22,650 bases of DNA from a virus. The number at the start of each line of letters is the position of its first letter. The first letter of the stretch is position 1. The stretch lies in the IMG/VR virus record IMGVR_UViG_3300000115_005082, positions 1-22,650 of that record. One strand, given 5' to 3'. This document shows positions 1 through 8,300 of the stretch, in pieces. The position numbers and the translations under genes were made by a program. The notes beneath the pieces were generated by a model. It was not told the origin of the DNA and did not search any database. It was given only the letters and a program-made list of their open reading frames with translations.

Positions 1-1
1 A

Positions 2-511
2 TGTAGATATGAAGGAGCAGGTTTACAACCACAAAAACAACTTGTACCCACAGTCATATCAGGTTCTCCACTAGGAGCTATAGATAAAGAAGATAAACTG
101 TCTATTAGAATATTTGACTCTAGTGTGACTGAAAATGATAGGTTTAACTCGATGGTAGACAGAAAACCTGATAGAGGCATTGAATCAGAACGTAAGTTTG
201 ATGTAATTAAGTTTGAATCATCAGCCGGATACGAAAAAAGACGACTAAAATCTAGACGAGCTAAGCGAAATTACACATTGACATACACTAATGTTACAGG
301 TATCGAAAAAACAGCTATTGAGTCTTTTTACAATCAGAGAAGTGGTGAATTTGAATCTTTCATATTTGACTTGTCTCATATTAATGAAAGTGGTACAATT
401 ACAACAAGATTTGATGGTACTTTAAAAATAAATCAAATCTTATCTTCTGGTACAAGTCTAATAGATAACTATTATACTATTGATTTTAAACTTCAAGAGG
501 TGTACGATTAA
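2..511 (+). CDS. Lambda M-like minor tail protein, 5' end outside window
   Basis: This is the C-terminal part of a likely tail-tip protein resembling the phage minor tail protein M family, which sits at the tail tip below the tape measure protein. The reading frame is open from the left edge through position 511 with no stop. A GTG at 125 exists but has no Shine-Dalgarno sequence, so the true start is probably outside the window. The family-like part is the last ~110 residues: a GYE motif, a TLTYTNVTGIEK strand, then FYNQRSGEFESFIF, which fits the aromatic-Gly-aromatic pattern of M proteins, and a closing FKLQEVYD. The 40 codons before the GTG (for example GSPLGAIDKEDK, then RIFDSS) read as ordinary protein. 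Its stop overlaps the next start (TAATG), and an M-like gene directly before an L-like gene matches lambda order. The family call rests on motif and synteny. Confidence 0.7.
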   Translation, partial: CRYEGAGLQPQKQLVPTVISGSPLGAIDKEDKLSIRIFDSSVTENDRFNSMVDRKPDRGIESERKFDVIKFESSAGYEKRRLKSRRAKRNYTLTYTNVTGIEKTAIESFYNQRSGEFESFIFDLSHINESGTITTRFDGTLKINQILSSGTSLIDNYYTIDFKLQEVYD

Positions 512-2316
512 TGACTGCTCGCAATTATGATGTAATTTTAACTGTAAATGGTACAACAGGTTTTGTATCAGGTAATACAATTATCGGAGTGACATCAAAA
601 ACTCAAGGATTTATTGCTAATGTAGACTCTGCTACTAACAAAATAAAAGTTAAAATTAATAATGCAATGCAAGAATTTAGTAGTACTGAACAGGTATTTG
701 CTAATGCAATAGTTATTTCTGGTACAGCAAATGGTGCTCTATCAGGAGGCGATGACGGTACTAAAGTTCCTTTTCAATCTAATGTGCAGACAGGTTCTGA
801 ATCAACTCTTGGTACTGCTACAATTTCTGCTATTGCTCCTAGTCCTTTCAAAGCAGAAAAAAATGCATTCACACAAAATCCTATTGTAAGATTATACGAA
901 ATTTTCTATCCAGGTGAATGGTTCCCTTTTAATCGCTTTGGCAACCCCACAGGGGCTGGTGCTGGTAAGTCTTGGCCTTCTGTATTTCCACTTAGATTTG
1001 CTGATATAAGAGGTGATTTAATATCTGATCTACAATATAATGTAACTTACGACGGTACTTCTTATATACCTTTTCCTGTAAATCTTTCAAGTATTGATCA
1101 GGATGCTGATGGTAAAATTAATGAGTTATCATTAACTGTTTTTAATGTTGATAATATTATTTCGTCTTTAATAGAAGACCCTTTCTTACTCGGAGAAAAT
1201 GATAATGCAGATGCAAGTATGTCTGCTCATGTTAATGGAGAGTTAGTTTCTGGTATTGATAGAAGAACTGTACCTCAAGATACAGCAAACTATGATTTAG
1301 CAGTAGTAGGTCAATATGGTAAAACAAATGCTGCTTGGACTTACAGCACTACTCTAGCTAAGGAAGATCCATGGAAATCGGCTAAGAGTGATACAAGAGA
1401 CTTATTAGGAGGGGTGGTGAATATAAAAACCACTTTTGCAAACTTTTTAGATGTATGGCCAGAGTATAGTAGTGTACGATATATTAGTGGAAATGTAGTT
1501 GAGGTATTTAATGCCATGCCTTACAGAGTAGGAGATAATGTAAGATCTTCTACTGGTGATACAGAAGCTACAGTACAATTAATACAAGAAAATAAATTTT
1601 TATTTTTAAGTGGTGATTTGGATCAAAATTCTGCGGTGGGTGATAAGATATTTATTGTTAATCAGGACAAGGATACTGATTCATATATTGAAGACAGATT
1701 TAGAATAGATCAACTAGAGAAGATGGATGAAAGCACTGCTACCTTTGGTTTAGTTTCTTGGTTACAATATTTCAAACAACAGACTCCTAATAGAAAATAC
1801 TATAAAAATACATGTCAATGGGAATATAAAGGTGAAGAGTGTCAATATCCTGGCCCAGGAGAGAATAATACTGATACAATTACTGCAGCTACTAGGGCAA
1901 ATCCTGTTGTTTTAACACTTACTACCACTAATATGATAAATACTCAAAGAATTTTAATTGAGAATGTTAGCGGTATGACTCAGCTTAATACTAATAACTA
2001 TTTTGCTAATGTACTAAGTTCTACTACTGTAGCTTTATACTCTGATTCTGCTTTAACTACTACTATTAATGGTACAGGTTTTGGAACATATACTTCTGGA
2101 GGCACTGCTAAAAGTGGCGCTATAATACCTGGTAGTTTAAGAAATCAAGGAGTTGTTGCCTTTGCTAACACTTCTCCTATTACTGCTGCAAATGAAACAG
2201 CAGCTAGTTTAGATTTAGATGTTTGTGGCAAAAATATTCAAGCTTGCAGTATAAGAAATAATACTTTACATTTTGGAGGCTTCCCTGCTACAGGAAGAAC
2301 TGTACCTGTCAACTAA
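511..2316 (+). CDS. Lambda L-like tail-tip protein with four-Cys Fe-S site
   Basis: Lambda gpL is a tail-tip protein whose C-terminal domain binds a 4Fe-4S cluster through four cysteines. The same signature is visible: C435 and C444 in CQWEYKGEECQYPGPG, then C572 and C579 in CGKNIQACSIRNN, followed by LHFGGFPATGRT, close to the lambda C-terminus (RNNVGNFGGF). The protein has 601 residues against about 230 in lambda. The extra length is an N-terminal beta-rich module (about 1-105), an insert around 325-385 that looks OB/KOW-like, and a module at about 456-536 that splits the two cysteine pairs. Residues 110-320 and 390-435 would be the conserved core. The start is ATG 511 with GAGGTG upstream and a 1-base overlap with the M-like gene. 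The 3' end overlaps the radical SAM frame by up to 44 bases. Family assignment is strong from the Cys motif and synteny; insert names are tentative. Confidence 0.82.
   Translation: MTARNYDVILTVNGTTGFVSGNTIIGVTSKTQGFIANVDSATNKIKVKINNAMQEFSSTEQVFANAIVISGTANGALSGGDDGTKVPFQSNVQTGSESTLGTATISAIAPSPFKAEKNAFTQNPIVRLYEIFYPGEWFPFNRFGNPTGAGAGKSWPSVFPLRFADIRGDLISDLQYNVTYDGTSYIPFPVNLSSIDQDADGKINELSLTVFNVDNIISSLIEDPFLLGENDNADASMSAHVNGELVSGIDRRTVPQDTANYDLAVVGQYGKTNAAWTYSTTLAKEDPWKSAKSDTRDLLGGVVNIKTTFANFLDVWPEYSSVRYISGNVVEVFNAMPYRVGDNVRSSTGDTEATVQLIQENKFLFLSGDLDQNSAVGDKIFIVNQDKDTDSYIEDRFRIDQLEKMDESTATFGLVSWLQYFKQQTPNRKYYKNTCQWEYKGEECQYPGPGENNTDTITAATRANPVVLTLTTTNMINTQRILIENVSGMTQLNTNNYFANVLSSTTVALYSDSALTTTINGTGFGTYTSGGTAKSGAIIPGSLRNQGVVAFANTSPITAANETAASLDLDVCGKNIQACSIRNNTLHFGGFPATGRTVPVN
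1876..2118 (+). repeat. FCCH-like module, copy 1 (inside L-like protein)
   Basis: This is a protein-level repeat unit of about 80 residues. It starts with ITAATRANPVVLTLTTTN, continues with VSGMTQLNTNNYFANV and ends with NGTGFGTYTSGGT. The same pattern occurs in the J-like protein at 10329-10571: ITGITKANPAVVTT, then VNGMTQINNRELYVNRV, then NSSGFDTYST. Modules of this form in phage tail proteins are often matched to the FCCH domain of ubiquitin-activating enzymes; I apply that name from memory. In this protein the unit lies between the two cysteine pairs of the iron-sulfur site. Confidence 0.7.
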
Positions 2317-3475
2317 AATAAAAGGATGTATTCTTCCTTGGATGCATATATTTGGTGAGTTAAATGGTACATTTCATTTATGTTGTCATGCAGCATTTCA
2401 AGATAACCCTACTATTGTAGGTTCTCATGAAGAGTCACTAGTAGATATTTGGAATAGTGATATTTATAAAAAAACTCGTTTAAATTTTTTAAAAAATAAA
2501 ATACCTGCTGACTGTATAACTGCTTGTTATAATAAAGAAAAACAAGGAAGTGATAGCAACAGACTTCAAGTTAATAAAAGATTTTCAAAACATGCACATT
2601 TACAAGCTAAAACAAACTTAGATGGATCATTGAATAATAAGCCTACTTATCTAGACATAAGATTTGGTAATTTATGCAATTTTAAATGTCGTATGTGCTC
2701 TCCTCACTCATCTACTAGTTGGTATACTGATACTTTAGAGACTGGATTTTCTAAAGTAATTGATCATTTTACAAAAAATAAAGTTTTTTGGGAAGATGTA
2801 CCTGATTTTATTCCTCATTTAGAAGAAATATATTTTGCCGGTGGTGAGCCTTTTGTTCAGGACGGTCATTATAAATTACTTGAACTAATAATTGACTCTG
2901 GTCATGCAAAAAATATAAATTTAAGTTATAATACTAACTTAAGCTATTCAAAATATAAAAAACATAATATTCAAGAGTTGTGGGACAATTTTAAATCTAT
3001 ATCATTATGGCCGAGTATGGATGGCTTTGGAAAAAGAGCTGAATATTCTAGAAAAGGTTTATCATGGGAAAAGTTTCATACTAATGCCATGCTTTATAAA
3101 AAATATATTACTACTATTAGTTCAGTTATTAATATTTTTAGTATAACTTCTATGCCTGATCTTATACTTTGGTGTAAACATAATAATTTTGATTTTTATG
3201 GTACAACACTGATATATCCTCTTGAACAAAAAATTACTTGTTTGCCTAAATCTACAAAAAAAGAAATACTAGCTATGTATAAGTGTTTTCTTTATACTCA
3301 TAAAGATATTTTAAATACATATGATATTGAACAAATTAAAAATTGGCTAACCTTTATGATGAGTAGAGACGACTCTCATCTTTTACCAGCTTTTAAACTA
3401 GAACAGACACGTCTTGACAATTTAAGAAACGAATCATTCACAGAAATTTTTACGGAGTATTCTTCATGGTATTAA
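2273..3475 (+). CDS. Radical SAM enzyme with N-terminal twitch-like cysteine region
   Basis: Radical SAM enzymes use a 4Fe-4S cluster and S-adenosylmethionine to start radical chemistry. The cluster motif CNFKCRMC gives C135, C139 and C142 (numbered from TTG 2273), and FAGGEPF at 189-194 is the GGEP-type SAM-contacting motif. YNTNLSY, SMDGFGKRAEYSRKG and NIFSITSMPDLILW match later barrel strands of the twitch radical SAM proteins found in marine phages. An N-terminal CILPWMH..., CC pair and CITACY (C19, C37, C38, C81, C85) resemble an auxiliary Fe-S cluster domain. The substrate is unknown; such enzymes often act on peptides, some on sugars or small molecules. No ATG precedes the conserved CILPWM segment: TTG 2273 lacks a Shine-Dalgarno, while CTG 2306 has AGGAAG upstream, so the start is unsettled. 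The gene lies inside the tail operon between the L-like and K-like genes, overlapping both neighbours. Confidence 0.88.
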   Translation: MEASLLQEELYLSTKIKGCILPWMHIFGELNGTFHLCCHAAFQDNPTIVGSHEESLVDIWNSDIYKKTRLNFLKNKIPADCITACYNKEKQGSDSNRLQVNKRFSKHAHLQAKTNLDGSLNNKPTYLDIRFGNLCNFKCRMCSPHSSTSWYTDTLETGFSKVIDHFTKNKVFWEDVPDFIPHLEEIYFAGGEPFVQDGHYKLLELIIDSGHAKNINLSYNTNLSYSKYKKHNIQELWDNFKSISLWPSMDGFGKRAEYSRKGLSWEKFHTNAMLYKKYITTISSVINIFSITSMPDLILWCKHNNFDFYGTTLIYPLEQKITCLPKSTKKEILAMYKCFLYTHKDILNTYDIEQIKNWLTFMMSRDDSHLLPAFKLEQTRLDNLRNESFTEIFTEYSSWY

Positions 3476-3855
3476 ACTATTTAGGGCATAGACATGTGTA
3501 TGGTCAAATGGACTGTATTGAGCTTATACGTATTTTTTATAAACATGAATTAAAATTAGATTTCAATCTACCTGCTTACACAAAATCAAGACAGTGGATG
3601 AAGGATTTTAGCACTGAAGGTGTTGATAAATGGGCATCAACATATGCTACAAAAGTTAATTTGACAGATGCTAGAGATTATGATGTAATAGCTTACAAGT
3701 CAAATAAATCAAATTTAATAATTCATTTTGGAATATATTTGGCACCAGTAAGAATGTTACACATTGAAGAAGGGGGCATTTCGTGTGTTGAAACTTTATC
3801 TGACTATTGGGTAGAGAAGATTCATACATTGTATAGACATGGAAGTATGGTATAA
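3466..3855 (+). CDS. NlpC/P60-like tail peptidase, first copy
   Basis: This is a 129-residue protein resembling the C-terminal NlpC/P60 domain of lambda K, a cysteine peptidase fold associated with the tail tip and thought to process tail or cell-wall peptide bonds. Visible signs are YGQMDCIELIRIFYKHEL with the candidate nucleophile C17 at the start of a helix, followed by LDFNLP, and LIIHFGIYL with candidate catalytic H87 and then MLHIEEGG. The closing DYWVEKIHTLYRH also fits phage members. It starts at ATG 3466 with GGAG eight bases upstream, overlapping the radical SAM stop by 10 bases. The following gene is a second protein of the same general type. It could instead be an inactive structural relative, since I cannot test the third catalytic residue. 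Confidence 0.68.
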   Translation: MVLNYLGHRHVYGQMDCIELIRIFYKHELKLDFNLPAYTKSRQWMKDFSTEGVDKWASTYATKVNLTDARDYDVIAYKSNKSNLIIHFGIYLAPVRMLHIEEGGISCVETLSDYWVEKIHTLYRHGSMV

Positions 3856-4270
3856 AAAATATGTTGGATTACCTTTTAAACATTTAGGTAATGATCCTAA
3901 AACAGGTATAGACTGTTTTAACTTATGTAGGTATATTCTACAAAAAGAAACTGATTCAGCTCCTCCTAATACTACAGATCATTATTGCAAGATTGTTGAT
4001 GATGACTGGTATAATAAAACCAATGAAAGACTATTTTTAGATAATGCTACCAAAGAAAAGGGATGGCATAAAGTAAAACACCCCTCAGTATTTGATATTA
4101 TTGTAATGCGATTAGGTTCTACAAATACAGACAATCATTGCGCTATGTATATTGATAATAATAAAATACTACACACAATGGAAGGCTATTCAAGTTGGGT
4201 AGCTCCTTATGGAAGATACTATAAACAATATACAACAGGGATTTGGAAATGGAAGAATACAGACAATTAA
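3839..4270 (+). CDS. NlpC/P60-like tail peptidase, second copy
   Basis: This is a 143-residue NlpC/P60-like protein. GIDCFNLCRYIL carries candidate nucleophile C26 at a helix start. DNHCAMYIDNNKILHTMEG provides candidate H100 and the usual strand-turn-strand that follows, and VAPYGRYY resembles the end of the K-type domain. The N-terminal YVGLPFKHLGNDPKTGIDC fits the family pattern in which a Gly-rich loop and Asp precede the catalytic Cys, so it looks more canonical than the upstream copy. It overlaps that gene by 17 bases and the JAB gene by 22 bases, which points to coupled translation. The two copies differ strongly in sequence, so they are either an old duplication or separate acquisitions. 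The likely role is tail-tip maturation or peptidoglycan contact during entry, inferred from lambda K. Confidence 0.74.
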   Translation: MEVWYKKYVGLPFKHLGNDPKTGIDCFNLCRYILQKETDSAPPNTTDHYCKIVDDDWYNKTNERLFLDNATKEKGWHKVKHPSVFDIIVMRLGSTNTDNHCAMYIDNNKILHTMEGYSSWVAPYGRYYKQYTTGIWKWKNTDN

Positions 4271-4620
4271 AAGACGATATGGGATCTCATTCACAAACTG
4301 AGTATCCTAGAGAATGTGTAGGAATTATTACTAAGAATTTTAAGTATATTCCTTGTAAAAATATTTCTGATGAGCCTAAGTTAACTTTTATACTTGATCC
4401 TGCTGATTTAGTTCGTAATGATGGTAATATTTGGGGAATTTTTCATTCACATCCTGGAGATGAAAAACCTATTCCCAGTAAAGAAGATAAGGTAAGCGCA
4501 GCTTTTCAAGAATATAAATTTTTAGTAGGATTTGGTAATAATTTTAATATCTATTGGTTAGATAAAAGAGTAGACGCACTTATTTTTGATGAGTTTAAGG
4601 AAGAACATCTTGCAAATTAA
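4249..4620 (+). CDS. JAB/MPN metallopeptidase, lambda K N-terminal domain-like
   Basis: This 123-residue protein is built from one JAB/MPN (JAMM) domain, the zinc metallopeptidase fold forming the N-terminal half of lambda K. Metal-site residues are visible: E22 in YPRECVGII, H66 and H68 in FHSHPGDEKPIPSKED, S77 and D80. The spacing between the second His and the Asp is 11 residues, one more than I expect in classical JAMM motifs. I chose ATG 4249 (GGGA eight bases upstream) over the in-frame TTG at 4243. In lambda, JAB and NlpC/P60 lie in that order on one polypeptide. Here JAB is separate and comes after two NlpC/P60 genes. It likely acts in tail assembly or wall degradation at infection. 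Confidence 0.85.
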   Translation: MEEYRQLKDDMGSHSQTEYPRECVGIITKNFKYIPCKNISDEPKLTFILDPADLVRNDGNIWGIFHSHPGDEKPIPSKEDKVSAAFQEYKFLVGFGNNFNIYWLDKRVDALIFDEFKEEHLAN

Positions 4621-5338
4621 AGTAAAAGTACATTCAGCATTTCATAAATTTTTTGAGGATACAGAGTATACTATAGATGCTATTACAGCACTTGACGTAT
4701 TTCTGTATTTACGCTCTATGCATCCAAGATTTTCTTCTTACATGACTCAAACAGAGAGTAGGGCATCAGATGAAGATTTTGCTTTTTTAGATAAAGATTT
4801 AAAAATGATAGATGTACAAGCCATTGAATTTAAAAAGTTTAAAGAAGGTGATGTAGTACATTTAGTTCCTCTCATAGTTGGTGGAGGAGGTAAAAGAGGA
4901 TTATTAGCTTTCTTTGCTATAGCCGCTTTTATCGTATTTTTGCCTATGATAGCAGGTGCTTTAGCTCCTGCTGCAGGTGCAGGTGCAGGTGCTGCTGCAC
5001 CAGTTGCTACAATGTCAGCTACTGTAGCACCACAGGCTGCTCCGATGGTATCTAAAGGCTTTAGTATGAGTGGTTTTCTAAAAAAGATGGCGGGTAATTT
5101 ACTTATGAATATAGTTTCCAAAATCTTTACTAAAAGTGGTAAATCCAATAGTGATGAAAATGTTAGAGATAATAATATGTTTGGTAGTTTAAAAAATACT
5201 ACCTCAAGCGGTACCCCTATTCCTCTTCATTATGGATTAATGAGAGTTAGTGGGCAATTTCTTAGTGGATATATTCAAACTAATCGACATGGTAAGTCAG
5301 ATCAAGTAAATGTAGGAGCTGAGTTTGATGGTACATAG
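4610..5338 (+). CDS. Lambda I-like tail assembly protein
   Basis: This matches the lambda tail assembly protein I family, needed for tail-tip formation together with K and J. The N-terminus QIKVKVHSAFHKFFEDTEY and the ALDVFLYLRSMHPRF stretch fit the ubiquitin-like first domain. HLVPLIVGGGGKRGLLAF precedes a hydrophobic segment of about 20 residues and an Ala/Gly/Pro-rich linker. The C-terminal SGTPIPLHYGLMRVSG...SGYI is typical of the family. I chose TTG 4610 because AAGGAAG lies six bases upstream; ATG 4589 is in the same frame without a Shine-Dalgarno and would add seven residues. It overlaps the JAB gene by 11 bases and the J-like gene by 11 bases. It directly precedes the J-like gene, as in lambda. 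Confidence 0.78.
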   Translation: MQIKVKVHSAFHKFFEDTEYTIDAITALDVFLYLRSMHPRFSSYMTQTESRASDEDFAFLDKDLKMIDVQAIEFKKFKEGDVVHLVPLIVGGGGKRGLLAFFAIAAFIVFLPMIAGALAPAAGAGAGAAAPVATMSATVAPQAAPMVSKGFSMSGFLKKMAGNLLMNIVSKIFTKSGKSNSDENVRDNNMFGSLKNTTSSGTPIPLHYGLMRVSGQFLSGYIQTNRHGKSDQVNVGAEFDGT

Positions 5339-8300
5339 ACAATATACACAACACGCTAGTATAAGTGTTCCTATTATTCATGGATCAAAAGGTGGTAAAG
5401 GCTCTCCTAAAGAAGATCCTAACAATCTATTTTCTACTGATATCATGTTTGTAGTAGTAGGTCTTGGGGAAGGACCAATATACAGAATAAATCCTAATGG
5501 GCCCCAAGATATTAATATTAATGACGGAACTATTGATGACTTAGTTAATATTGACGGAGATGGTGAACAAAAATCGGAAGATTTTGTTACACTAGCTAAT
5601 ACCGGTACTATTAATCAGACTCGTTTAGATGTTTTTGGCGAAACCACAGTTACTCCTCAAAATTTTGCTTCTCCAGTTGGTCTTAGAAAAGGTGACGCAG
5701 AAGGAGTTCCTGCTAATGGTGTTGTTTTACAAGAAACATCTGCTTTTGCTTGGGACGCTTTACAATTTAATTTTCGTATTGGTGCTCTTCAAGAAGTAAC
5801 TGATAAGGGTGACGTACTTCAGCACAGTGTGGCTATACAAATAGTTGTTTTTGATCACACTGGAAGCACGCAGATTGCTACACTTTCAAGAACTATACAT
5901 GGTAAAACTACTGTGCCTTTTGGTTTTTCAGAAACTATAAATATCCCTGCTGCAAGTCAAAATGTTCTTGGTTATAGATTTAGTATTTCAAAAACTAGTA
6001 AAGATACTATTAATTCTAAAATTAGTGAAACTGTGAGTGCGGTAAGCTGGAATGAAATTGAAAATAAACCTCAAGCATATCCCAGAACTGCTCATATTGG
6101 TTACGCTTTAAAAGCTAAAAATGAGCATATTGGTGGGATTCCTACTTTTACCTCTATGATAAAAGGATTATTAGTTAAAGTTCCTAGTAACTATAATCAG
6201 CCTATACTTGAAAATGGTGAGATAGACTGGCGATATGTTGAAAGTGAAACTCCAGGTAGTCATCTACTTCAACAGACTGGTGGTAGTTCAGTACAAACTG
6301 GAGACCCTCAAATTTATAAAGGTGCTTGGGATGGTACTTTTGTATACTCATGGACTCAAAATCCTGCTTGGATAGTTTATGATATTTTAACAAATACAAC
6401 CTATGGTTTAAGTTTACCAGAAGAAAATATTGATAAATATAGATTTTACCAAATAGCTCAATACTGTGATGCTTGTGATTTTACCACTGGAAAATTTGTA
6501 GGAGTCGATGCTTTAGCTGATGGCACTTTTAGACATAGAAATAGGGGTTCATTCTTTTCAGTAAGAGAGAATCAACTTGGACTTAGTGATACCACTAAAA
6601 TAAAAGAACGTAGATTTACTCTGGATATTACTCTTGCTGATCAAAAACTAGCAATGGATCATATTAATGCTATATGTGCTTCTTTTAGGGCCGCACTAGT
6701 TTACTCAATAGGTAAACTTACTTTAGCTGTTGATATGCCTGACGAAGTTCCTGTAATGATATTTAATGAAACAAATATGAAAGCTGGGTCATTTGAGTTA
6801 CAAGGTAATAAACAGCAGGATATTTTATCAGGAGTAGATGTTAGTTACATTGATGTTAATAATCATTACAAAAGAGAAACAGTAAGAGTAGATCAAGAAG
6901 GATCAAATAGTGGTATAGATAAAAATATTATTCCTAATATCACTTCATTAGACTTAGCGGGCGTTACTAGAAGAAGTCAAGCTATTCGTTTTGCCCAATA
7001 CCAGATTGCAGCATCTAAATATATTAGAAGAAGTGTAACATTTACAACCAGTACTGATGCATTAAGCTTGGCTCCTGGAGATGTAATTGCTGTTAGCCAG
7101 CAACAAAATGGTATTGCCTATGGATTTGGAGGCAAAATATCTACTAATAGTGGTGTTGGTACAAATCACAATGTTTTTTTAGAGCATTTTACTGTACCTT
7201 CATTAGCCACGACTACTTTTACTGCTAATACAGGACCAATAGCTTTACGTATTATTGATCTAGAAGATGAAAGAATTGATCTGTATATAGTTTCTAATAC
7301 TATTTTTACGTTAACTCAGTCAGATTTTGTTGATACAGGTTTTGACGGGGCTATTGTAAATCCAATATTAAGATGGAATCCTATTAGAGGGGTGTATGAG
7401 TCTATATCAACTTTTACTGCAAATAATGCTCCTAAAAAAGGTAATCTTTGGACTCTAGGATATGTAAATAGCCTAGATAATTTTTACTCTGCTAAAGATA
7501 GTAAACTATTTAAAGTACTTGGTATAGGCAGAGATAACGAAAGTAATGAAATAGAACTAAATGCTACTGAGTATATTTCTAATATATATGTAGATTCTGA
7601 TACCTTTATTGACTACGTACCTACAGCTTATACTGATATACAATCAGCACTAAGCGTACCACCTCCTCCAAACTTTACTTTTACTCCTACACCTAGAAGA
7701 AGACTTGATGGCTCAGTTGTTGTAGATGGTGTAATAACTGAAGCTACAGATATAACTGATTTTGGCTTACAGATAGAAACAGAATATTTTATTTCAAAAC
7801 CGGCAATAGGAGCTACTTTACTTTCCAATGCACATATTAAACCTGACGGGGCATTCTCTGTAAAGTTAGAGCAATCTAATGTTATGGTTAACGATTCTAA
7901 TCCTACTGTTATAGTAGGTAAAAATGGTTTTTCAAGTTCTATTGGAGAAATAAAATTACTTTGTACAGAGGTATCAGTAGTCGATACTGAAGGAGGAACA
8001 AGTAGTGGTAAGATTCAGCTTACAATAGAAGGATTAGTACACGTTTTTGATGAAAATTTTCATAGACATGTTCTAGATACTAATGATTCGTTGGTATTTG
8101 GTAATTTAAAAGGTGCTGACTTTATTAGTATACCTGTTAAAGATAAAAATAATGATGGAAGTCAAAGAAACTTTGTTGGCTTTACAGGTATAGAAAGTGT
8201 TATTAGTAGACAAATTGAGTCTCATACTGTAGCTACTGATATAATTAAAATTGATAATCCTATTACTAACGGAACAGCTTTAAATACTGTACTACCTACT

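Noticed and set aside
125-511. GTG 125 as the true start of the M-like gene
   Set aside because: No Shine-Dalgarno, and the frame continues open to the window edge with protein-like codons.
2255-2316. Programmed frameshift joining the L-like protein and the radical SAM enzyme
   Set aside because: The frames would need a +1 shift. I see no classical slippery sequence or rare-codon pause, and the L-like C-terminus is complete.
4747-5148. Long reverse-strand open frame inside the I-like gene
   Set aside because: It mirrors the Ala/Gly/Pro-rich segment of the forward gene, which generates a biased antisense frame. The forward gene has family motifs.
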